This document shows positions 18,161 through 26,163 of a DNA stretch of 64,000 nucleotides, piece after piece (position 1 is the first letter of the stretch; each line of letters opens with the position of its first letter). The stretch covers positions 60,047 to 124,046 of the forward strand of contig JAAYBV010000074.1 in assembly GCA_012744475.1 (NCBI GenBank). The letters run 5' to 3'. Below the pieces are notes generated by a model. The model had not been told where the DNA came from. It did no database searches and saw only the letters and a list, made by a program, of their open reading frames with translations. The DNA comes from Phycisphaerae bacterium. GTDB lineage: Bacteria; Planctomycetota; Phycisphaerae; Sedimentisphaerales; Anaerobacaceae. The position numbers were made by a program, and so were the translations under genes.

Positions 18161-18989
18161 GGCTCGCTCCTTTCTCGAGGGCCAGCAGGCATTCCTCGGC
18201 GGCCTCGCCGCGCGGGGCGCAGCCGTGCCAGAGAGGATCGTAACAGATGCAGTCAACGCCGCATCCCTTGATCGTATCGGCGATGATGGCGGTCGGCTGC
18301 GGGTGCGGCCTCGATTTCAGCGAGTGGAGCACGGGCAGCAGCGCGTCGAACGAGTGTCCGTCCACGCGCACGACGTGGAAACCGAAGGACCTCCATTTCT
18401 CGTCGAGCGGCTCCAATGCGACCAGCTTCTCCGTGAAATCCGTCACGCACAGGTAGTTGCGATCGACGATCGCCACGAGGTTGTTCAGCCGGTTGTGCGC
18501 AGCGAACATCGCGGTCTCCCAGATGGATCCCTCATAGCACTCGCCGTCGCCGATCAGGCAGTAAACCGTCTGAAGGGTGCGGTTCATCTGAAACCCCAGG
18601 GCCAGCCCGGCGGCCAGCCCAAATCCCTGCCCCAGCGATCCGGCGGTGATCTCCACGCCGGGCACATCCTTCTGCAGGTGCACGGCGAACCGCCCGTTCA
18701 ATCGCGCGAACCGCTCCAGCAGGCTCGCATCGAAGTATCCGAGGTCCGCCAGGATCGTGTACAGCGCCGGACTGGCCTGCCCTTTGCTGAGAATGAACCG
18801 GTCCCGCTGCTCCCACTGCGGGTTCCGCGGATCGTGACGCAGGATGTTCCCATAATAGAGCGCGACCAGGATCTCCATGCACGACAACGACGACGTGACA
18901 TGGCCCTTGCCGGCCGCAATGCACATCTCGAGCATTCGCTTGCGCAGGGCGAATGCCTTGGACGTGAGCCGTTCTCTTCTGTCTTCCAT
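18150..18989 (-). CDS. Transketolase, N-terminal subunit (thiamine diphosphate-binding half)
   Basis: First half of the split transketolase, 279 residues. It carries the ThDP motif GDGECYEGSIWETAMFAA followed by VAIVDRN, and the family stretch HVTSSLSCMEILVALYY. The reaction is transfer of a two-carbon unit between sugars. The ATG at 18989 (MEDRRERLTSKAF) is preferred because AAAGGG lies six bases upstream; a longer frame from 19031 has no good site. It overlaps the C-terminal subunit gene. A housekeeping role is unlikely given its place inside a sugar-nucleotide operon, though it is not excluded. Confidence 0.85.
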   Translation of the reverse strand: MEDRRERLTSKAFALRKRMLEMCIAAGKGHVTSSLSCMEILVALYYGNILRHDPRNPQWEQRDRFILSKGQASPALYTILADLGYFDASLLERFARLNGRFAVHLQKDVPGVEITAGSLGQGFGLAAGLALGFQMNRTLQTVYCLIGDGECYEGSIWETAMFAAHNRLNNLVAIVDRNYLCVTDFTEKLVALEPLDEKWRSFGFHVVRVDGHSFDALLPVLHSLKSRPHPQPTAIIADTIKGCGVDCICYDPLWHGCAPRGEAAEECLLALEKGASHVQ

Positions 18990-19067
18990 AAATACCCTTT
19001 CCCAATCACCCGCCGCATCATCTCCCGGCAAGATCTTCAGCCACTCCTGCCGGCGGCAAGCCGCAGG

Positions 19068-20108
19068 TCAGAATGGTCCCTTGAACTTCTTCTCGTAGGA
19101 ATAGAACTCCTCGCCCGTCAGATCGATTTCCGCCCGGTCGAGCTTCTTCTCCACGGCCCGGATGATGTCGATCGCGTTGGCGTAGTAGGCGTTCTCCAGC
19201 GGCCGCGTGCAGGGGCAATGCGCCTCGGCGAAGCCCAGCCGCGTCACGGGCGACCGCAGGGCGCCCATGCACTGCTCGTAGATCCCGGTGGCCACTTCGG
19301 CCCCGAACCCGCAGTGGACCCAGTCGTAATCCGCCACGATCGCGTGCCCGGTCTTGCGGACGGAGGCCGCGACGGTGTCGCCGTCGTAGGGCGCGATGGA
19401 CCGAATGTCCACGACTTCCAGGCTCACGCCGTGCTTCTCCAGCACCTCGGCGGCCTTGAGGGCTTCGACCACCATCCAGGAAACCGCGACCACGGTGGCA
19501 TCCGTCCCCTCGCGCACGACCCGGCAGCCCGAGAGCGCGTTTGGATCGATCTCGTCCGGAACCTCGCCGGGGACGTCGTACAGCCAGCGATGCTCGATGC
19601 AGACCACGGGGTTGTCGTCGCGGATGGCGGCGATCATCATGTCGCGGGCGTCGCGGGCCCGCGCGGGCATCACGACCTTGAGTCCGGGCACGTGGGCGAA
19701 CCAGGAATGCAGCGTCTTGCTGTGCTGCCACGACTGGCCCCACCCCCGCCCGACGACGGCGCGAATCACGATGGGCACCTTGAACCCGCCGGCCCCGTAG
19801 CTGAAGCTGGCGAGCATGTTCGTGATCTGGTTCATGGCCAGGATCATGAAATCGACGCGCATGTGCACGTGGATCGGCCGCAGCCCGTTCAACGCGGCGC
19901 CGAGCCCGAACCCGGTCATGGCGTCCTCCGACAGCGGCGTGCTGAAGCACCGGTCGGGCCCGAACTCCTCGACCAGCCCCCGGCTGCTCCCGAAGATCCG
20001 TTTGTGGTCGGCCACGTCGATCCCGTAGATGAACACGCGGGGATCGCGTCGCATCTCCGCAGCGATGGCCCGGTTCAGCGCGTCGCGCACCGTCATCACC
20101 GTACTCAT
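19068..20108 (-). CDS. 2-oxoacid dehydrogenase E1 component, beta subunit-like
   Basis: A 346-residue transketolase-like pyrimidine-binding protein of the pyruvate/acetoin dehydrogenase E1 beta type. Recognised from MTVRDALNRAIAAEM, STPLSEDAMTGFGLGAALNGLRPI, HSKTLHSWFAHVPGLKVVMPA and the C-terminal half with EVVDIRSIAPYDGDTV. It pairs with the alpha subunit gene through an ATGA start/stop overlap. No E2 or E3 gene lies nearby, so a classical oxidative dehydrogenase complex is doubtful. In glycan loci such pairs may add acyl or two-carbon groups to sugars; that role is inference. Confidence 0.85.
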   Translation of the reverse strand: MSTVMTVRDALNRAIAAEMRRDPRVFIYGIDVADHKRIFGSSRGLVEEFGPDRCFSTPLSEDAMTGFGLGAALNGLRPIHVHMRVDFMILAMNQITNMLASFSYGAGGFKVPIVIRAVVGRGWGQSWQHSKTLHSWFAHVPGLKVVMPARARDARDMMIAAIRDDNPVVCIEHRWLYDVPGEVPDEIDPNALSGCRVVREGTDATVVAVSWMVVEALKAAEVLEKHGVSLEVVDIRSIAPYDGDTVAASVRKTGHAIVADYDWVHCGFGAEVATGIYEQCMGALRSPVTRLGFAEAHCPCTRPLENAYYANAIDIIRAVEKKLDRAEIDLTGEEFYSYEKKFKGPF

Positions 20109-21163
20109 GCGAACACCCCCCCGCATAGAGCGGAAACCTCCGGGAACGGAGCCTCCCGCGCCTTCTCCAGGCTTCGTTGCACCTGCCGCTCGATCCGGGC
20201 CTCCGCGTCCCGGATCTGCTCCTCCAGGATCATCGACGCGAGCCGGGTGCGCTGCAAACGCAGCGGATCCACGGACTGCCACGCCTCGAACTCGCCCCGG
20301 GGCCGGTAGCCGGCGTTGAAGTCCTCGAACACGCCGACGTGCTCCAGGTAGCGGTAGTATTTCAGGTGGAGAAAGCACGGCCGCTCGTCCTTCCTCATCG
20401 CCCGCAAGGCGTCCTGCGCCAGCCCGTGGAGGGCGTGCACGTCCGTGGAGTCGCTGGCGAACACCGTGCAATCGTACTGCCCGACGATTGCGGCGATATC
20501 GCGGTAGCCGTGACGTTCCGCGGCCGGCGTATGCACGGCAAATCCATTGTCCTGGCACACGAACAGAACCGGCAGCTTTCTGAGGCACGCCATGTTGAGG
20601 CTTTCCCAAAAGGCCCCTTCGTCGATGGCGCCGTCGCCGAAGAAGGCGGCGACCACCCGGCCGTTGCCGGCGACCTTGTTCGCGAACGCCGCGCCGACCG
20701 CCACGGGGATGTGGCTCGCCACGATAGCCGACGTGCAGATCAGTCCGGCCTGCGGCGCGAACAGGTGCATCGAGCCGGCCTTGCCGCCGGAGCAGCCGGA
20801 GGCCCTGCCGTACATCTCGGCGAAGAACCGGTCGGTCTCGCCGGTCTTGGCCAGGTAGACGCCGTGGCTGCGATAGGTGCCGAGCACTTGGTCGTCCGGC
20901 TTGAGGGCGTGGCAGATTCCGACGACGATGGCCTCTTCGCCCATGGACATGTGCATGGGCGTCTTCATCTCGTCTTCCGGGTAGTGCTTCTGGATCAGCA
21001 GCTCGGCCGCCCGGATCAGGTACATCTTGCGATAGAGATCGAGTTGCAGGGCCGCATCGCCATCCGGACCGCATTCGTGCAGCTGCACCGCAGGCACAGC
21101 ATGCGGCCGAACGGACGACAGGCCCGGGCGCGAGTGACGATTGACTATTGTGGCATCCTTCAT
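20105..21163 (-). CDS. 2-oxoacid dehydrogenase E1 component, alpha subunit-like
   Basis: A 352-residue thiamine diphosphate enzyme subunit. The ThDP motif is FFGDGAIDEGAFWESLNMA with the closing QDNGFAVHTP. The family stretch YRSHGVYLAK and the GGKAGSMHLF loop are typical of E1 alpha subunits. Two ATGs compete at the start. The one at 21169 overlaps its own ribosome site (AAGGA directly against it), while the one at 21163 has AAGGA six bases upstream, so 21163 is chosen. The upstream gene's TAA forms part of that site. It presumably forms a heterotetramer with the beta subunit encoded next to it. Confidence 0.85.
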   Translation of the reverse strand: MKDATIVNRHSRPGLSSVRPHAVPAVQLHECGPDGDAALQLDLYRKMYLIRAAELLIQKHYPEDEMKTPMHMSMGEEAIVVGICHALKPDDQVLGTYRSHGVYLAKTGETDRFFAEMYGRASGCSGGKAGSMHLFAPQAGLICTSAIVASHIPVAVGAAFANKVAGNGRVVAAFFGDGAIDEGAFWESLNMACLRKLPVLFVCQDNGFAVHTPAAERHGYRDIAAIVGQYDCTVFASDSTDVHALHGLAQDALRAMRKDERPCFLHLKYYRYLEHVGVFEDFNAGYRPRGEFEAWQSVDPLRLQRTRLASMILEEQIRDAEARIERQVQRSLEKAREAPFPEVSALCGGVFA

Positions 21164-21172
21164 GGACATTCC

Positions 21173-22198
21173 TTATCGCGCCAGGCAGCGACAGCCCCGG
21201 CTCAGTTTCTCCCGCCAGTAGGCCAGCAGGTCTTGCATCGTTTTCTCGAAGGGAATCTCGGGCTCCCAGCCGGTCTGTTGTCGGAACTTCGTCGTATCCG
21301 GCACCTGCAGATCGGCATCCAGGGGCCTCAGTCGGGCCGCGTCCGTCTCCACCTGAATGTCCCGCCGCGTCGAGAGCGAAATCAGGTGTCCAAGCATTTC
21401 TCCGACGGTACAGTGATAGGTTCCCCCGATGTTGTAGTACGCGCCGGGGATGGGATCGACGGTGACCAGCAGGTAATACGCCCTGACGGCGTCGCGCACG
21501 TCGGACCACGTTCGCAGGGACTGGAGGTTGCCCGTCTTCACCACCGGCGGGATCTGCCCCTGTTCGATCATGACGATCTGCTTGGCGAAGGACGATTCGG
21601 CAAACACATCGCCGCGTCGCGGTCCTGTATGCGTGAACATTCGCGTGGTCATCACCTTCATCCCGTAGGCCTCGGCGTAGAACCGCCCGACGAGGTCCGT
21701 GCCCGCCTTGGAGATGGCGTAGGGCGAGGCCGGATGGAAGGCACATTCCTCGCCGATGGGAAGCCTCTCCCGGCTGACCCGCCCGAAGACCTCGGAGGAA
21801 GCGCACACATGGATCACCGGGTCGATGTCACGACAGTGACGGATCGCTTCGAGAAGGCGCGTCGTGCCCAGGATGTTCGTATCCAGCGTGACGACGGGAG
21901 AGGTGAAGCTGGTCGTCGGATAGCTCTGGGCGGCCAGGTGAAACACATAGTCCGGCCGGCTCTTCTCGACCGCCGCCTGCAGCGAGATGTAGTCGCAGAG
22001 GTCCCCATCCAGAAACATGAGGCGATCGCCCCGGTTGGCCCGGTCCAGCAGGTGTTCGACGTTGTCGAGCGGACTGCGCCAGCGGCACATGCCGTAGATA
22101 TCCCAGTCCGTGTTCGCCAGCAGGAAATCCGTCAGGTGCGAACCGACCATGCCGGTCACGCCCGTGATCAGTGCTCGTTTCTTGCGACCGCTCACCAT
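21173..22198 (-). CDS. GDP-mannose 4,6-dehydratase-like SDR
   Basis: A 341-residue extended SDR that probably forms a 4-keto-6-deoxy (or 4-keto) intermediate from a nucleotide sugar. Seen are the Rossmann loop ALITGVTGMVGSHLTDFL, the CASSEVFG strand, an intact catalytic SPYAISKAG (YxxxK) and MFTHTGPRRGD. The arrangement resembles GDP-mannose 4,6-dehydratase. The ATG at 22198 is supported by GGAGG seven bases upstream and overlaps the guanylyltransferase gene by seven bases. With an HddC-like partner the substrate could be GDP-heptose rather than GDP-mannose. Confidence 0.8.
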   Translation of the reverse strand: MVSGRKKRALITGVTGMVGSHLTDFLLANTDWDIYGMCRWRSPLDNVEHLLDRANRGDRLMFLDGDLCDYISLQAAVEKSRPDYVFHLAAQSYPTTSFTSPVVTLDTNILGTTRLLEAIRHCRDIDPVIHVCASSEVFGRVSRERLPIGEECAFHPASPYAISKAGTDLVGRFYAEAYGMKVMTTRMFTHTGPRRGDVFAESSFAKQIVMIEQGQIPPVVKTGNLQSLRTWSDVRDAVRAYYLLVTVDPIPGAYYNIGGTYHCTVGEMLGHLISLSTRRDIQVETDAARLRPLDADLQVPDTTKFRQQTGWEPEIPFEKTMQDLLAYWREKLSRGCRCLAR

Positions 22199-22941
22199 CT
22201 CCGACCCTCCGCTGCAATGAACTCCTCGGCATCGGCGTACGATTCGGGTGTCCCGATATCCGTGAAAGGACTCTCGCCGACCACGGCGAAGAGCCCTCGT
22301 CCGACCAGGGCCGGGAAGACATCGTTCTCCAGAGACACAGCGCGTCCGGTCGGAATCGTCTCGGCCGCCCGGCGCTCGATCAGATAGACCCCCGCGTTGA
22401 CCAGCCCGGTCCTGCAATCCGAGGACTTCTCCGCAAAAGACTCCACGGCGCCTTCAGGACCGATGCGCACCGAGCCATATCGCCGGCAGTCATCCGCTCC
22501 GACCAGCCAGAGCGTGGCCGCGGCGCCGGTGCGCATATGGGTCCGCAGTAGAGCGTCCCGATCGAACCGACAGTAGGAATCGCCGTTGAGAACCAGGAAA
22601 CGGTCGCCGCGTACATGGTCGAGACCCCGGCGTACGGCCCCTCCGGTGCCGAGCGGAAACGGATCACGAGAGTAGCACAGTTCCATGTTCCAGCGGTGTC
22701 CATCACCGAAATGAGCCTCCACGTGATCGGCGAGATGGCCCGTACATAGAACCACGCGTCGGGTCCCCTGATCGTACAGCATGGCGAGAAGCCATTCCAC
22801 GAATGGGCGTCCGGCCACCTGTGCCATGGGTTTGGGCCGGTCGTCGACCACGCTGCGAAGCCGCGTGCCCTTGCCCCCGGCCAGAATCATGGCATCCAGT
22901 GCATCGCCGTCGCCGTGTACGAATCGTGTATCGCGTGCCAT
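22192..22941 (-). CDS. hddC: Sugar-1-phosphate nucleotidyltransferase, HddC-like
   Basis: A 249-residue nucleotidyltransferase with the signature MILAGGKGTRLRSVVDDRPK, the GTGGAVRRGL loop and the metal-binding FLVLNGDSY. The compact length and sequence are close to D-glycero-alpha-D-manno-heptose-1-phosphate guanylyltransferases, which make GDP-heptose. Glucose-1-phosphate or mannose-1-phosphate enzymes are possible alternatives. The ATG at 22941 shares one base with the preceding methyltransferase's TGA and has GGGGAGG upstream. It probably works with the HddA-like kinase at 12747-13736. GmhA and GmhB homologs were not found in the window. Confidence 0.7.
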   Translation of the reverse strand: MARDTRFVHGDGDALDAMILAGGKGTRLRSVVDDRPKPMAQVAGRPFVEWLLAMLYDQGTRRVVLCTGHLADHVEAHFGDGHRWNMELCYSRDPFPLGTGGAVRRGLDHVRGDRFLVLNGDSYCRFDRDALLRTHMRTGAAATLWLVGADDCRRYGSVRIGPEGAVESFAEKSSDCRTGLVNAGVYLIERRAAETIPTGRAVSLENDVFPALVGRGLFAVVGESPFTDIGTPESYADAEEFIAAEGRRW

Positions 22942-23813
22942 CAGACCGCCTCCCCATTCGACGGGCCTGCCGCGCGATTCGTGGTCGCCTCCACGCACAG
23001 ATGCCAGCCGAGGCTTCTCTCCAATCGACGGAACACCGGGTCGGGAAGAAGCCGGAAGTACCACACCTTACGGTACTCGTGGCGTTTGTACTCGGGAATG
23101 CGGTAGGCGAAAATGTGGTCGACAAATGTCTTCTGCACTGCAAGCCCCTGCAGCAGCTCCCGCACGGTCCGGCGGGAGTAGCTGTACGTCACCGGGCAGC
23201 CCGTCTGAGCCTCGGAGTGGCGGGCGATCAGCTCATCGAGCTTCCAGAAGGCTCCTTTCCCGAACTTCAGCAGGATCCAGAGCACCTTCCAGGAATGGCG
23301 ATGGTAGACCATCATCTTGAACACGCTCTGCGGTCCCATGTACCTGCGAATCTCGCGGATGGCGTCCTGCGGGTGCGGCGTGTGATGAATGACGCCGAAG
23401 GAGTAAACCAAGTCGTATTCCTCAACCGGGACGGCCTCGCTGAGCCGCTCGACATCGGCCTGATAGAACCGGATGCGATCGGCCAGACCGAAGACCGATG
23501 CGCGTTCCTTGGCCACCGCCAGCGACGCATCGGAAAGGTCCACGGCCGTGACGCGGGCGCCCGCCCGCGCAAAGCCCATCGTGTCCGTCCCGATGCCGCA
23601 ACCGATCTCCAGCACCTTCTTGCCCGCCCACCGATCGAACTGGGCGAAGGCCGGGATGTGCGGCTCCACGAAATACTTGCGGGCTTCCACCTCGTCGAAA
23701 TACGCCCGCGTCCCGACCGGCTTAGGCGAGTGCCGGATGTTGCACGGACGTGCGTTCCAGTACCGGCGTACGTCCTCGACGGTCCTGGTAGAGAATGTCT
23801 GTGCGACTGTCAT
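22941..23813 (-). CDS. Class I SAM-dependent methyltransferase
   Basis: A 290-residue methyltransferase with a clear motif I (VLEIGCGIGTDTMGFARAG), the acidic end of strand 2 (VTAVDLS) and the post-motif YSFGVIHHTPHP seen in the methyltransferase-11 group. Probably modifies a nucleotide sugar or glycan. Its first 92 bases overlap the 3' end of the nucleotide-sugar dehydrogenase gene in another frame. The start at 23813 has AGGGGGAA upstream and gives a sensible N-terminus. Confidence 0.75.
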   Translation of the reverse strand: MTVAQTFSTRTVEDVRRYWNARPCNIRHSPKPVGTRAYFDEVEARKYFVEPHIPAFAQFDRWAGKKVLEIGCGIGTDTMGFARAGARVTAVDLSDASLAVAKERASVFGLADRIRFYQADVERLSEAVPVEEYDLVYSFGVIHHTPHPQDAIREIRRYMGPQSVFKMMVYHRHSWKVLWILLKFGKGAFWKLDELIARHSEAQTGCPVTYSYSRRTVRELLQGLAVQKTFVDHIFAYRIPEYKRHEYRKVWYFRLLPDPVFRRLERSLGWHLCVEATTNRAAGPSNGEAV

Positions 23814-25146
23814 GTGCGATTCCCCCTGTAGGTGCGGTCACCATCCCGAACGCACGGTAGGTGAATTTCTTCAGCGTGGCGTTCCGATAGATGCGCCAGC
23901 AATCGATCAACAGCGGCGCCGCGCCTGACTTTTCCTCCAATCGGGCGACGTCCAGATCGTTGTACTGCGGCCAGTTCGTCAGCATCACCACCACGCCGGC
24001 CCCTGAGACGGCGTCGTACGGATCTTCACAGTAGACCCCTCGTCCCTGGAGCGCCTCGCGGACGCTTCCCAGTGCCTTGGGGTCGTGCATGCGGACCACG
24101 TAGCCAGCCTTGAGGAGCTGCGCCGCGAGCATCACCGACTGCGACTCTTCGATGATGTGCGTGCCCGGCTTGTAAGAAAGGCCCAGCAGCGCCACGGTCG
24201 ATCCGGGCAGGGCGTGCTCGCTGACCATCGTGAACAGCCGGTTGACCACTTCGCCGTTGACCTTCACCACGCGCGGACTGAGGTTGGCGTCGGCCCCGGC
24301 GTCCTCGGCACAACGCTGAAACGCCAGGTTGTCGCGAGGAAAACACGGACCGCCGAATCCCAGCCCGCCCTTGAGGTACCGACGGCCCACGCGCGTGTCG
24401 GCCCCGACCGCCGTGGTCACCACGTCGACGTCCGCGCCCGGAATCCGCTCGCAGATCAACGCCAGCTCGTTGGCGAAGCTGATCTTCATGGTCACGTAGC
24501 AGTTGAGGCTCAGCTTGGTGATCTCCGCGTTGGTCAGGTTCATGACCGCATAGTACGGATCGTTCTCCACCACGGACGAGTACAGCTCCCGGCACAGTTG
24601 CGCCGACCGCTCGTCGGAGGCGCCGATGAGCAGCATGTCCGGATGGAGGAAGTCGTGAATCACCGACCCCAGCGCGACGAACTCGGGATTGTAGACGAAC
24701 CCGAAGTCCCGCCCGCACACCTTGCCCGTCAGCTTCTCCAGGATGGGCACAAAGACGTGTTCACACGTCGTCGGCATGACCGTGGAAACCAGGGCCACAA
24801 CGTGGAACGTCTTCTTGGCCTTCAGGCCCCCGGCGATGCGATCGAGAACCGCTTCGACGTACGCGTTGGAGAAGCGGCCGTTCGCGTCGCTCGGGGTCGG
24901 CACCGTAACCAGGGTAATGTCGCTGTGCTGCACGGCATACCCGTAGTCCGGGGTGAACTCCATGCGCGCTCGGCACCCGTCCAGCAGCGCCGGCAGTCCC
25001 GTCTCGTCGACGGGACACCGTCCGCTGACAAGTGCTTCCATGTGCTCGGCGCTGGAATCCACGCCAATGACGTGATGTCCCTTGCCGGCAAAGCACGCCG
25101 CCGAGCAAAGGCCCAGCTTTCCGAGACCGACACAAGATAGGTTCAT
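23722..25146 (-). CDS. UDP-glucose/GDP-mannose 6-dehydrogenase family protein
   Basis: A 474-residue NAD-dependent dehydrogenase that oxidises C6 of a nucleotide sugar to a uronic acid. Domain order is complete: N-terminal Rossmann (VGLGKLGLCSAACFAGKG), central domain with the catalytic cysteine in GGLGFGGPCFPRDN, and C-terminal domain (LLGLSYKPGTHIIEESQS). The last 30 or so residues, after the family's usual end, run into the methyltransferase gene in another frame and have no recognised function. The ATG at 25146 has AAGGAG upstream. The exact substrate is not determined. Confidence 0.85.
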   Translation of the reverse strand: MNLSCVGLGKLGLCSAACFAGKGHHVIGVDSSAEHMEALVSGRCPVDETGLPALLDGCRARMEFTPDYGYAVQHSDITLVTVPTPSDANGRFSNAYVEAVLDRIAGGLKAKKTFHVVALVSTVMPTTCEHVFVPILEKLTGKVCGRDFGFVYNPEFVALGSVIHDFLHPDMLLIGASDERSAQLCRELYSSVVENDPYYAVMNLTNAEITKLSLNCYVTMKISFANELALICERIPGADVDVVTTAVGADTRVGRRYLKGGLGFGGPCFPRDNLAFQRCAEDAGADANLSPRVVKVNGEVVNRLFTMVSEHALPGSTVALLGLSYKPGTHIIEESQSVMLAAQLLKAGYVVRMHDPKALGSVREALQGRGVYCEDPYDAVSGAGVVVMLTNWPQYNDLDVARLEEKSGAAPLLIDCWRIYRNATLKKFTYRAFGMVTAPTGGIAHDSRTDILYQDRRGRTPVLERTSVQHPALA

Positions 25147-25158
25147 CGAGAACGCTCC

Positions 25159-25557
25159 TTACTTGGCGACTTTGATACGTGCCCTGTCGCCGAAGGTCGC
25201 CGGCGACGGAGATCCTGTCCGGGCCTTTCGCCCATAGGCGACGATGGCCCTCTTGACCTGTCTGAGCTGTCTGAGCTTCGCCTGTACGTCGCCTCGTTCG
25301 GCTCGCAGGGCGAGGGCCAGCTCTTCGTATAACCGTGCCAGATGCGCTCTTTGCGATTCGGTCAGCGTTCCGGCGCGCTGCCGGTCGTGGATCACTCCGG
25401 CCACCAGCGTCTCGGCGCGGGCCGCCAGCCGCTCGACTCGATCGAGCTGGCCTTCGCGCACATCGTCGATCTGCTGCCGCAGCAGGCGGCTCAATTCCTC
25501 CAGACGCTCTGCCATCCGGTCGGGTGCACGCTTCGTGTGGTCGTCGCTGATGCTCAT
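25159..25557 (-). CDS. Small helical coiled-coil protein, possible flagellar chaperone
   Basis: A 132-residue charged, mostly helical protein (LEELSRLLRQQIDDVREGQ, AHLARLYEELALALRAERG) ending in VKRAIVAYGRKARTG. Size, helix content and the tail with a conserved-looking Tyr resemble FliT/FlgN-type export chaperones, but the similarity is by eye only. The start at 25557 has GGGAG 11 bases upstream. It sits between a TPR gene and the nucleotide-sugar dehydrogenase gene and is co-directional with both. Confidence 0.55.
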   Translation of the reverse strand: MSISDDHTKRAPDRMAERLEELSRLLRQQIDDVREGQLDRVERLAARAETLVAGVIHDRQRAGTLTESQRAHLARLYEELALALRAERGDVQAKLRQLRQVKRAIVAYGRKARTGSPSPATFGDRARIKVAK

Positions 25558-25560
25558 GGG

Positions 25561-26163
25561 CTATCGTGCTCCCGCCAGGCTGTGGTCCACTTCTTCCAGC
25601 AGGTTCGTCGCATCTTCATTCGTCGGCTCCAGCGCCAGCAGATTGAGCAGCATTTCCCGCGACTGGTCCGGACGGCCGTCCTTGAGGTACAACGCCGCCA
25701 GCGCGAACATCACCGAGGCGTCTCCCGGGTGCATGTGCAGGTAGACCTCCAGGTAGTAGATCACTTTGGCGAAGGAACCCATCTCACAGGAGACCTGGAA
25801 CAGTCCGAGCAGTGCGGTGATGTTGTCGCTGTCCAGTTCGAGCGACTTCATGTAAAGATCGAAGGCCGGCGCGTATTCTCGGCGCTGCTGTGCGACCATG
25901 GCCAGACCGGTGTAGGCCTTGGCGCAGTTGGGATCCAGCCGGCAGGCGACGCGAAACGCAATCTCGGCGTCCTCGCACTGGCCCCTCTGAAGGGCGGCCG
26001 CCCCCAGACCCACATACGGTCCCGGCTCATCCGGTCCGATAGATGCCGCTTTCTCGTAGCAGCGCTGGGCTTGCACGTAGTTGCCTACCGACGTGTAGCA
26101 GTCGCCCAGCTCCCGCAGCACTTCATAGTGCTGGGTTCTCTTGCGTTTTTCGACCTCGTTCAT
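25561..26163 (-). CDS. TPR-repeat protein
   Basis: A 200-residue protein made of about five tetratricopeptide repeats, for example YVQAQRCYEKAASIGPDEPG and CEDAEIAFRVACRLDPN. It has no signal peptide and is probably a cytoplasmic scaffold or substrate-binding partner of the glycosyltransferases around it, several of which carry TPRs themselves. The ATG at 26163 overlaps the previous stop as ATGA; an in-frame ATG at 26178 is the alternative. Confidence 0.75.
   Translation of the reverse strand: MNEVEKRKRTQHYEVLRELGDCYTSVGNYVQAQRCYEKAASIGPDEPGPYVGLGAAALQRGQCEDAEIAFRVACRLDPNCAKAYTGLAMVAQQRREYAPAFDLYMKSLELDSDNITALLGLFQVSCEMGSFAKVIYYLEVYLHMHPGDASVMFALAALYLKDGRPDQSREMLLNLLALEPTNEDATNLLEEVDHSLAGAR

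Noticed and set aside
18147..20309. Plus-strand frame of 720 codons
   Set aside because: Antisense to the transketolase and E1 genes, which have clear motifs.
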